Origin: PGYR01 sp034670025 | GTDB taxonomy: Bacteria; Bacteroidota; Ignavibacteria; Kapaibacteriales; UBA2268 | Length of the DNA: 64,000 nt | Assembly: GCA_034670025.1 (NCBI GenBank) | Contig: JAXMOE010000002.1 | Location: 124,001 to 188,000, forward strand | Reading direction: 5' to 3' | In this document: piece after piece, positions 52,801 to 60,151 of the stretch | How the letters are laid out: the number at the start of each line of letters is the position of its first letter | Numbering within the stretch: position 1 is the stretch's first letter | The notes under the pieces: model-generated | What the model saw: the letters and a program-made list of their open reading frames with translations, nothing else | What the model was told of the DNA's origin: nothing | Databases searched by the model: none | Position numbers and translations under genes: made by a program

Positions 52801-53441
52801 TTAATAAAATCTGTGCTGTTTGTACCCGAATTTGCACCACGCCAATCTGTAGTTAGTTTTTCAGCACGAAATGCTCCATCGCCATAGGTACCAACTAAGA
52901 TTGTAGAATCTTGAGTAATAGTAATAGCAGTAATATGTCTAGATTCTAACACAGAATTAACACTAGTTTTGACAACTGGTCTGTTCATATCTTCCCAGTT
53001 TGCACCGCCATCGGTGGAAACAAACAAGCCCGAGCCATAAGTCCCAATATATATGGTATTGTCATCGAATGGGCTAACATAAACAGTTGTTACATTCAAA
53101 TTTGTAGTGAAGTTTTGTTTCACCCACAAAGCACCATCATTGGTAGATTTGTAAACTCCATCTCCTTGAGTCCCAATATATACATTCTCCTGACTATCAA
53201 AAGCAATATCGTTAATAAAGAGATTATTAAGACCATTGTTCTGTTTTTGGAATGAGTCGCCTTTGGTTGCAGATGTATAAATGCCGTCTCCCCAAGTACC
53301 AGCAAAGATCAAATCTGAGCCATTTGCATTTAGAACATTCACCCCCTCATAAGTAGGGGCTTTTACTTTGACCACGGTTTCATTAGCAGAAACTGAAAAA
53401 GTCATAGCACATATTAATAATATTAGTATAGATTTGTACAT
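49851..53441 (-). CDS. T9SS-sorted secreted protein with propeller and five Fn3-like domains
   Basis: The 1196-aa protein has a signal peptide MYKSILILLICAMTFSVSAN. The first half has two-part propeller repeats (GTWGDGIYTSATKGDSFQKQ, GTYGSGLFVSTDGGANWED and similar BNR/Ycf48-type blades). Five Fn3-like domains of about 95-100 residues follow, each opening with patterns like SPENNKVNLPEKVQFTW and holding YYWRVRA and WSEIWTF. The last 80 residues are a type A T9SS sorting domain: SVYPNPAKDEVTIDI, then SGTYYLIL and a basic end FKLNKVK. It should cross the outer membrane by T9SS and become attached or released. It is the strongest evidence that this organism has T9SS. A terminator lies after it. 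Confidence 0.93.
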   Translation of the reverse strand: MYKSILILLICAMTFSVSANETVVKVKAPTYEGVNVLNANGSDLIFAGTWGDGIYTSATKGDSFQKQNNGLNNLFINDIAFDSQENVYIGTQGDGVYKSTNDGALWVKQNFTTNLNVTTVYVSPFDDNTIYIGTYGSGLFVSTDGGANWEDMNRPVVKTSVNSVLESRHITAITITQDSTILVGTYGDGAFRAEKLTTDWRGANSGTNSTDFINQIDVISSNIILMATNDNGLFESNNDGQQWREYEPLADSLKDNSITCFAYTDEGAAVVGTREHGMWYYNPLPVTDWLPSNMRKYGVVDITKLSDGTLIAYNFNRGIVKDKVGDGKRWDNASLPTFDKSSYVAADGDTYILNVNDKMFSSSDIGDSWTELTNYEGGMVKRLKYANNYTFGVKDNKVLLTQDKGQNWTTTLPGATDDLVLDFTVTPNGDMFAFNLFVQDGMPPVSRQEVHKSTDGGANWSRIQNYEDDASPEGLFAVAPNGDIYLYRQSGNNQDNKVFKSTDEGITFLETGYSANERIFTIEYKSGNLYLGTNDGLYYSKDNGVSFEKIDIEMAPRDPISGQPKQTVETIAVASANEIFVGLSQNWGVYHTTNRGAEWDSLHTGYNSGTIHSMALNTDNDLMFTSKLLYKYLKGSKMGSPALTTPENESMNRPLDLTFDWEGIEKADLYEFRISANDAFLFSYETIITSDTEHQIFYELTPNTEYFWRVRGKSGGVYGSWSQTFSFTTIIGPTTLIEPVKDTISVSHTPTFLWHSVGDSNDYKLYLATDSLLNDVVLTKTMLDDTTYTLTEAEKLNPLTKYYWAAAVQSEDGSEGQLSEIWMFRTGLGAPVLISPENNKVNLPEKVQFTWDPVEEAVDYQFQVSRLADFSLPIDDAIVEDTNRTLPELEFNVNYYWRVRATDTNNVKGPWSEIWTFKTGQERPIHISPENNSGGQPLSLTLDWTDIDNYEYDVQFHDSPDFESGDVSTVSVLESEYDVIDLENNKTYYWRVRARLDDTLSAWTDPWNFSTGLARTVLNLPVDGANKLSKKEVVVRWFKTDGADSYKIQVSANDSFTNMFVEDSIADNDRLSLKDLTSGQTYYWRVKAYDNGASNDWSEVWSFTIEPETSVQYANESGISVYPNPAKDEVTIDIPAELFSSIENATLISQTGQMISEIKLISSSQQLNLNNIPSGTYYLILNSNKQRYLFKLNKVK

Positions 53442-53634
53442 ATTTGTAAACCTTTATTGTTAAACTTTTTTCAATTTAATAATATTTATACTTTTTTTTG
53501 TTATTTTAAGCATAAAAGTAGCTTTTATCATTATTATCAACAATTTTGAAATAAAAATGTTACAATAATTTTTCTTTTCGTGGGAATAAGAGTTATTTGC
53601 GTCGAATAGAAACTATTTACTAATAATCAATTAA

Positions 53635-55494
53635 ATGAAAAACAAAATTTATATATTTATACTTTTTATCTTATCTGTCATATTTTCAACTGATTTAATG
53701 TCAGATGAAATAGATAGTCTGAGAAATATTAGATTTGAGAACAAAGAAAGCATTGAGTATGTAGAATACAACTTAAGTATGTCTAAGCTTTTTCGTGAAA
53801 CTGACTGTGATTTAAGTATTGAGTATGCAGAGAAAGGTTTAGAAATAGCAAAAGATTTGGAAAATGATACTTTGATCTATCAATCATATAAGAAAATTGC
53901 ATTTTCATATAAGAGTAAAGGTGATTTGGATAATGCTTTGGAGTATTTTTTGCAGGCATTGGATTTATCAAAAGAATTAAATCGAGATGATTACACAACT
54001 GTAACCTACAACAATATTGCAGTACTATATATAAGGTACGACCAAAGCGACAGAGCATTAGATTATTTGAATAAGGCCAATGCGATAGCAGAAAAAAATC
54101 ACGACACACTTTCTATTTCTAATATACTTAACAACAAAGGAGTTGTTCACTGGAATAATGAACAATTTGACAGCTCTTTTATATATGTACGCGAGTCAAT
54201 GATTATTAGTTTGGCTCTGGGCGACAGTACTGGTCTTATTAGTTCGTATAATAACTTGGGGTTGCTCCAAACCAAAATGGGGGATACTAATCGCGCATTG
54301 GGTTATTACAATCAAGCAGCAATTTTATCTGAAGAAAAAGGGGAGCTGTGGGATTATGCTAATGTTCTTAATAATAGGGTAAAACTATTGTTAGAGTTTA
54401 AGAAAATTGATCAAGTTGAAAAAGATTTGAAAAAAGCTATTGAAATAAGTAAACAAATAAGTAGCAAGTTATTAGAATCAGATTCTTACCTACTGCAAGC
54501 AAAATATTATGAAAAAATAGGAGTATATGATTCCGCCTTGTCAGCTCACAAACGCTATAGCGACTTGAAAATGGAAGTAATAAATTCTGAGACTAGTAAT
54601 AAAATTGCAGGTATTGAAAAGGATTTTGAAATAAAAACTAAAGACCGACACTTACAAAAACTAAGTGACGCCAACCAAATTCAATACTACCTTATACTGT
54701 TACTCGGTGCCTCATTAGTTCTGTTGGGTATATTTATCTTTATTGCATACAGAAAATCCAAGAGGAATAAGCAGTTAGCTAAAGAGCTAACTATTAGAAA
54801 TAATGAGTTAGAAATAATGGCTGAAGAGAAGAGTAAGTATTTTACTCTTATTTCCCACGACCTGAAAGCACCACTTTATAATATAAGTAACCTAAGTGGA
54901 GTTGTTAAAAACTATAAGAATGATATGAGTGAACAAGAATACGAAAACACTCTCGATTTGCTCGATGGCTCGTCGAAACAAGTAATAGAACTGATTGACA
55001 ATATATTGACTTGGGCAAAAACTCAGACTGATAATATTGAGATAATGAAGAGTGAATTTTATGTTGATGATATGGTTAATAATTGCATCAAAATATTAGG
55101 TCCTACGGCAAATGAAAAAAATATAGATTTGACTTACGAAGAAATGGACTTTACTGTAATTGCTGATAAAAAGCTAATTAGTACTGCCACTAGAAATTTA
55201 ATATCGAATGCGATAAAATTCAGTGAAGAGGATAGTACAGTTGCTATAAATTGTAACCAAGACTCAGAAGAGTGGTCAATATCAGTAAAAGATGATGGTG
55301 TAGGTATGACTGAAGCACAAATAGATAGTGTTATGAACGGTAAATCAGCAACAACCAATGGAACCAGAAATGAAAAAGGTTCTGGACTTGGGCTGTTAAT
55401 AACAAAGGAATTCATAGAGCTCACGGAAGGAGAGCTCGAAATAATTAGTAAAAAAGATGAAGGTTCAATTTTTACTATTAAGATAAAAAAATAG
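53635..55494 (+). CDS. TPR-containing sensor histidine kinase
   Basis: The 619-aa protein begins with a signal-like hydrophobic segment (IFILFILSVIFSTDLM). A periplasmic array of about six tetratricopeptide repeats follows (about 60-300), then a coiled stretch and a membrane segment YLILLLGASLVLLGIFIF at about 352-370. The cytoplasmic kinase has H408 in ISHDLKAPLYN, an N box ATRNLISNAIKFS, and G boxes VKDDGVGMT and GSGLGLLITKEF. This layout is typical of Bacteroidota kinases in which TPRs sense envelope signals. No response regulator is adjacent; the sigma-54 activator at 13473 or the receiver at 26167 could be candidates only by guess. Confidence 0.93.
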   Translation: MKNKIYIFILFILSVIFSTDLMSDEIDSLRNIRFENKESIEYVEYNLSMSKLFRETDCDLSIEYAEKGLEIAKDLENDTLIYQSYKKIAFSYKSKGDLDNALEYFLQALDLSKELNRDDYTTVTYNNIAVLYIRYDQSDRALDYLNKANAIAEKNHDTLSISNILNNKGVVHWNNEQFDSSFIYVRESMIISLALGDSTGLISSYNNLGLLQTKMGDTNRALGYYNQAAILSEEKGELWDYANVLNNRVKLLLEFKKIDQVEKDLKKAIEISKQISSKLLESDSYLLQAKYYEKIGVYDSALSAHKRYSDLKMEVINSETSNKIAGIEKDFEIKTKDRHLQKLSDANQIQYYLILLLGASLVLLGIFIFIAYRKSKRNKQLAKELTIRNNELEIMAEEKSKYFTLISHDLKAPLYNISNLSGVVKNYKNDMSEQEYENTLDLLDGSSKQVIELIDNILTWAKTQTDNIEIMKSEFYVDDMVNNCIKILGPTANEKNIDLTYEEMDFTVIADKKLISTATRNLISNAIKFSEEDSTVAINCNQDSEEWSISVKDDGVGMTEAQIDSVMNGKSATTNGTRNEKGSGLGLLITKEFIELTEGELEIISKKDEGSIFTIKIKK

Positions 55495-55510
55495 AATACT
55501 TTTTTTTCGT

Positions 55511-55672
55511 CTATTTCTTTTTTCTTTTTCGCCTGTTTCTCTGTTTCCTGTCAAAAGCACTTTTTTTCTTCTGTTCTTTTTCTTGTGCTTCCTTGGCTTT
55601 TTTACCAATATAAATAGCAGGAATGGCTATGAGAACAAGAATACCTAATACTAATAGAGTAACATCGGTCAT
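55511..55672 (-). CDS. Small membrane protein with basic tail, 53 aa
   Basis: This frame encodes 53 residues: a short N-terminal part with a single membrane helix LLVLGILVLIAIPAIYI, then an amphipathic and finally very basic C-terminal half (KKAKEAQEKEQKKKSAF, ending RKRKKK). The start codon, the clean frame and the single transmembrane helix with strongly positive tail support a real small gene. It is convergent with the histidine kinase, whose stop lies 16 nt from it. The function is unknown. Such proteins can bind acidic lipids, nucleic acid or other membrane complexes. Confidence 0.6.
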   Translation of the reverse strand: MTDVTLLVLGILVLIAIPAIYIGKKAKEAQEKEQKKKSAFDRKQRNRRKRKKK

Positions 55673-55723
55673 ATTTTTACCTCATTAATTTTATTTACTA
55701 AGCACAATATAAGAAAAATAAAT

Positions 55724-55757
55724 AAAAAAAAGCCATATCTTTTAAAAAAATATGGCT
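55724..55757 (-). terminator. Rho-independent terminator (minus strand)
   Basis: AGCCATAT and ATATGGCT pair across an 11-nt AT-rich loop, and on the minus strand the stem is followed by eight U residues. It ends the transcript of the outer-membrane-like gene at 55785-56306. Confidence 0.75.
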
Positions 55758-55784
55758 GCAATTTCTATTTGATAGATTTGTTAA

Positions 55785-56306
55785 TTAGAACCACCAATCA
55801 ATACCCATAAATGGTTCTAATATACCAGCTTTTAATCTGCTGTCATCAATATTAAAGTTAACTACATTCACTCCACCTCTTACTGAAACAGAAGGAAATG
55901 GAAACCAAAACCCACCTAGTTCTACGTTAACTAAGCTATTTGCTTGTAAATTAAGTGGACTTATGGGTGAAAAGGATTCATAAAATGCTAAGTTTGCCTC
56001 AATGTAAGGAAATAAGTTTGCTTCATTACTAAGTAGATACCTAAAAAAGGGGTTAAAATTAAATACAGTACCTCCATCATCGCCTGCATTATCAGTACCC
56101 GTGACAATCCCAACTCCAAATCCGGCTCCTAAATGAATATTAGGTTGTATAGCATAAGAAAATGATGCACCAAGATTTATATCGTTCATTTTTACACCTA
56201 ATGCAATCTTGTCTTTTGGTAAAGGCGATTTGTCACCTTGAGCCAATATTGCAGATGTTCCCGCTAAGAAAACACCAACTAACAAACTTACTAATAACTT
56301 CCTCAT
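55785..56306 (-). CDS. Outer-membrane beta-barrel-like protein, 173 aa
   Basis: The protein has a signal peptide MRKLLVSLLVGVFLAGTSAILAQ and a mature region of about 150 residues with alternating aromatic/hydrophobic strands, for example NIHLGAGFGVGIVTG, NLFPYIEANLAFYESF and FPSVSVRGGVNVVNF. It ends GIDWWF with a terminal aromatic residue, as in outer-membrane barrels of the OmpX/OmpW type. An eight-stranded barrel is plausible. No catalytic motif is visible and the ligand is unknown. The gene stands alone, divergent from the DUF2723 gene. Confidence 0.68.
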   Translation of the reverse strand: MRKLLVSLLVGVFLAGTSAILAQGDKSPLPKDKIALGVKMNDINLGASFSYAIQPNIHLGAGFGVGIVTGTDNAGDDGGTVFNFNPFFRYLLSNEANLFPYIEANLAFYESFSPISPLNLQANSLVNVELGGFWFPFPSVSVRGGVNVVNFNIDDSRLKAGILEPFMGIDWWF

Positions 56307-56516
56307 TATAATACTCCTTAATATTTATAAAATATAATAAACAATATATGAGATGAAATAATTAAATGCAATTTTTTTTATCCACTTTTCAAAAAGTAAC
56401 AAATCTAAAACCTATTCGTAACTCTTATTTTCAAAAGTACTTTATTTATAAGGTATGTTTTTTTAAATTTGAAGTTTATTTGCAAATCGAAAATTATATT
56501 AAATTAGGTTTTGAGT

Positions 56517-59500
56517 ATGGATAACAAAAATTTACACCGTTTATTTGCGTTGTTATCGTTTGCTACGGCGATGATAGTATTTGGGCTGACGGTCCAAGAT
56601 AGTGTGCCATTTTGGGATTGCGGGGAGTTCTCTGCAGCTGCAATATGGCAACAAGTGCCTCACCCTCCCGGAGCACCACTGTTCCTAATGATTGGGAAAG
56701 TGTTTGATGTAGTGATACCTTTTGGTGACCCAGGTTGGAAAATCAATATGGCTTCGGCCGTGAGTAGTGCTTTTGCGGTGTTATTTCTTTACTTGATAAC
56801 CGTTATGGCGATTAAGAATTTTAGAAAAGAAGCAATTAAAACTGTTGGCGATGCTATTGCAGTCTATGGTTCTGCATTTGTAGGAGCTGCGGCATTCACT
56901 TTTAGTGATACCTTTTGGTTCAATGCTGTTGAATCAGAAGTTTATGCTATGTCAACTTTGTTTGTGTCTATTATTATTTATCTAATGATGAGATGGAACG
57001 AAGAGGCAGACAACCCCGGCAATGAACGATTCTTACTATTAATTGCTTACCTAATTGGACTATCGACTGGTGTTCACTTGTTAGCTATTTTGGCAATTTT
57101 CTCTATCGTGTTCTTAGTTTACTTACGTAAATATAAGGTAACAGCTAAAGGATTGGTTTTGACTACAATATTGTCACTTCTAATATTCTTTATATTCTAT
57201 CCATTTATTGTAAAGTGGATTCCTGCTCTTCTGGCAGGTCACTCACCGGGTAGAAATGAAGCTAATCTTTACTCTATTAATGATAGTATGTTCCTGAAAG
57301 TATTAGCGCTTGCTTTTGTTGGTGGTGCTATCGGTGCTTTTGTCTATGCAATGAAGAACAAAAAACAGATATTGATGTTAGCATCTGGTTCAATTGTCCT
57401 AATATTATTAGGATACACAACATATACTCAGATAATGATTAGATCTAATGCTAATCCTCCAATGAATGAAAACTCACCAAAAACATTTACAGACTTGGCT
57501 TCTTATTTAGGTCGTGAGCAATATGGTAATGATGCCAGCTGGCCACGTAGAATAAAGACAGAACCGAGATTTACTCGTAACTATATGGCCAAAGATGCCA
57601 ATGGTGATTATATATATGGTGAATGGACTGCTCCACAAAGAAAGCAGGGAACAACCAGTAATGGTGAGTCGTATGTTGTTCAAGATTGGAATAATGTAAA
57701 CTTTGGTGGTGAAATTGCTTATCTGTGGAAATACCAGATGGTACACATGTACTTTAGGTATTTTGGTTGGAACTTTGTCGGACGTGATTCCGATGAGCAA
57801 GACGCAGGGGTGGCGTGGTTTACTAGCACAACACCAGAAATAGAAGTGCTAAATGACTTGTCTGGATATTCCGATGAGTTCCCTATTAGGTTCTTCGCAC
57901 TTCCACTAATATTCGGATTGATAGGGTTTTTCTATCATTTCAAAGAAGACAAACGAATGGCAGTTCTGCATTTGGTTATATTCCTTATGATGGGTGTGCT
58001 TGCAGCAATTGCTCAGCAACAACAAGACCCCCAACCAAGAGAAAGAGACTATTTCTACACCGGTTCCTTCATGGTCTGGGCTATGTGGATAGGTATAGGT
58101 GTTTACTCACTTATTGATAGTTTAAGTAAAAAGAATGTAGGAGCTGGATTAGCCGCAGCTGTGGTTGGTGTTTCTACACTTTTAGTACCTGTCAATATGG
58201 CGATTGGTGGTTGGAATACTCACGACAGAACGGGTAATTATCTTCCGTTTGACTATTCTTATAACTTACTACAGTCTGCTGACGAGGGAGCAATAATCTT
58301 CACTAATGGTGACAATGACACATTCCCAGTTTGGTATATTCAAGATGTGATGGGAGTTCGCCGTGACGTAAGAATAGTGAATTTATCACTTGGTAATACT
58401 TTGTGGTATGTTAATCAACTGAAAAATACAAGACCTTGGGGAGCCGATAAGATTCCTTTGACTTTCTCTGATGAAAGTATGACAGTTGACGAAATGGACG
58501 AAAGAGCTTTGAGCTATGATTTCGGTCAAGCATATAATTTAGAAATACCTGTTAGAAAAGAGATTTTAGAACAGTACACTGACGATGAGCAAATATTAGC
58601 TCGTGGTACATTCCAAACTAAGTTTGTCGGTAAAGATTATGGTGAACAAGGCGGACAGCAAATGTATCTGTTCAGAGTTCAAGATAAATTGATAAGAGAG
58701 ATATTGCAACAAGTGAAGTTTGAGAAGCCAATTTACTTCTCTACCACTGTTGGGCCTGACGCTTTCTCTGGTTTAGAAAATCACTTCCGTTATGAAGGAA
58801 TGTTGATGAGAATATGTCCTGTTCCACAAAAATCAACTGTTGGTGATAAGATTGAGATTGATATAGCGTCAGAAATTCTACTTAATGTTGACAATACTGA
58901 AAATTATAGCAAAGTTCCTACTAGAGAATTCAAATTACGTAATTTGAATGATCCTGGTGTTTACTATGACCCAGTGCACAGAAGATTGATGAATAGTTAC
59001 CGTCAGCTTTACTCTATGTTAGCTACTGCTTATATTTCAAAGAGAGATGATAAGGACAGTGCTGCTATAACATTAGATATAATGAACAAGCATATTTCGC
59101 CAACACAATTCCCAATGGAGTATGATTTACTCTACAGAATAGCTCAGCTTTACAATGATGCTGGTGCTACCGAACAAGCTAAGAAATTTGCTAAGATGGG
59201 AATAGAAAGAGCTAATTATGTTATTACTAATAAGAATATCAGACCTGACATTGTTCAATATGAAGTAATGAATCGTTACTTAGGTCCTTACAGATATTCA
59301 GCTGAAATGTATAAGCTAATTGGTGATTACCAAGGTGGAATTGACGCAATCAACAAGCTAAGAACTGAAGTAGAAGCTGTTGCGTCTCAGTTAGAAGGAC
59401 GCCAAGGTTATGAGTCCCAATTCCAAAGAGTACAATCAAACTTAATCGACGTATTTGTTATGCTCGATGATATGGAAATAAGCAAATTGGAAGCTGAAGG

Positions 59501-59663
59501 CAAATTGGACGAAGCAATCAAATTAGCTGAATCAAAGATGGACAAATACCGCCAAGACGGCACGCAGGTAAGCAATACATTGAGTTCTGTTCTTTATAGA
59601 AAGTATATGGAACTTCAAAGAAAAGCTGGAGCTGATACATTAGCTGAAGGAAGCGGCGAGTAG
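56517..59663 (+). CDS. DUF2723 membrane glycosyltransferase-like protein
   Basis: The 1048-aa product begins MDNKNLHRLFALLSFATAM; a TTG at 56511 would add two residues. It contains at least ten membrane helices over the first 570 residues. The N-terminal signature is PFWDCGEFSAAAIWQQVPHPPGAP-like (read in two parts: WDCGEFSAA and VPHPPGAPLF), characteristic of DUF2723. The family is annotated as O-mannosyltransferase-like in FCB bacteria. A soluble periplasmic part follows (NGDNDTFPVWYIQDVMG) and a C-terminal TPR-like helical tail. It likely glycosylates secreted or surface proteins from a lipid-linked sugar. Its gene stands alone and ends with a strong terminator. Confidence 0.9.
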   Translation: MDNKNLHRLFALLSFATAMIVFGLTVQDSVPFWDCGEFSAAAIWQQVPHPPGAPLFLMIGKVFDVVIPFGDPGWKINMASAVSSAFAVLFLYLITVMAIKNFRKEAIKTVGDAIAVYGSAFVGAAAFTFSDTFWFNAVESEVYAMSTLFVSIIIYLMMRWNEEADNPGNERFLLLIAYLIGLSTGVHLLAILAIFSIVFLVYLRKYKVTAKGLVLTTILSLLIFFIFYPFIVKWIPALLAGHSPGRNEANLYSINDSMFLKVLALAFVGGAIGAFVYAMKNKKQILMLASGSIVLILLGYTTYTQIMIRSNANPPMNENSPKTFTDLASYLGREQYGNDASWPRRIKTEPRFTRNYMAKDANGDYIYGEWTAPQRKQGTTSNGESYVVQDWNNVNFGGEIAYLWKYQMVHMYFRYFGWNFVGRDSDEQDAGVAWFTSTTPEIEVLNDLSGYSDEFPIRFFALPLIFGLIGFFYHFKEDKRMAVLHLVIFLMMGVLAAIAQQQQDPQPRERDYFYTGSFMVWAMWIGIGVYSLIDSLSKKNVGAGLAAAVVGVSTLLVPVNMAIGGWNTHDRTGNYLPFDYSYNLLQSADEGAIIFTNGDNDTFPVWYIQDVMGVRRDVRIVNLSLGNTLWYVNQLKNTRPWGADKIPLTFSDESMTVDEMDERALSYDFGQAYNLEIPVRKEILEQYTDDEQILARGTFQTKFVGKDYGEQGGQQMYLFRVQDKLIREILQQVKFEKPIYFSTTVGPDAFSGLENHFRYEGMLMRICPVPQKSTVGDKIEIDIASEILLNVDNTENYSKVPTREFKLRNLNDPGVYYDPVHRRLMNSYRQLYSMLATAYISKRDDKDSAAITLDIMNKHISPTQFPMEYDLLYRIAQLYNDAGATEQAKKFAKMGIERANYVITNKNIRPDIVQYEVMNRYLGPYRYSAEMYKLIGDYQGGIDAINKLRTEVEAVASQLEGRQGYESQFQRVQSNLIDVFVMLDDMEISKLEAEGKLDEAIKLAESKMDKYRQDGTQVSNTLSSVLYRKYMELQRKAGADTLAEGSGE

Positions 59664-59692
59664 CTTATAAATAGCTGAATTAATGAGATTAG

Positions 59693-59728
59693 AAAGGTAT
59701 TTGTCAGTTATGGCAAATACCTTTTTTT
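59693..59728 (+). terminator. Rho-independent terminator
   Basis: AAAGGTATTTG pairs with CAAATACCTTT around a 10-nt loop, followed by seven Ts. It closes the DUF2723 gene. Confidence 0.9.
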
Positions 59729-59867
59729 ATTTTAATTGATAATAATGTAATAAAAAACTTGTTATTAAGTCATTTTTTTAGATATTGCGAAAAATACGTT
59801 TGCACATAAAGCAATAGTATCAATTTAGAAACAAGTAAATATATCGAAAACAAAGGAGTTTATACTA

Positions 59868-60107
59868 ATGTTTTGGACACCAGAAATAGCAAAAACCTTA
59901 GAAGATGCACCATTCCCAGCTACAAAAGACGAGCTTTGGGACTATGCAAACAGATCGGGTTGCCCTCAGCAAGTATTGGACAATATTATGGAATTGGATG
60001 ATACCGATGAATTAATAGAGGGAATGGAAGATTTGTGGGCTGAGTACGAAGATATGGTAGAGAACGATTATTTCTACGATGACGACGAAGAAGAACAGTA
60101 CAAATAG
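59868..60107 (+). CDS. DUF2795 family protein, 79 aa
   Basis: The protein has the DUF2795 arrangement: FPATKDELWDYANRSGCPQQVLDNIMEL followed by an acidic helical end DDDEEEQ (shown in two parts: FPATKDELWDYANRSG and CPQQVLDNIMELDDT). Members are small cytoplasmic proteins of unknown function; this one is unusually acidic at its C-terminus. It has an AGGAG-like ribosome-binding site (AAAGGAG, 59851-59857) and 44 nt separate it from the Omp85 gene. Confidence 0.85.
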   Translation: MFWTPEIAKTLEDAPFPATKDELWDYANRSGCPQQVLDNIMELDDTDELIEGMEDLWAEYEDMVENDYFYDDDEEEQYK

Positions 60108-60151
60108 ACCAAATTACCCAAAAAAAATACACTAAATGATGTATTTGAATA

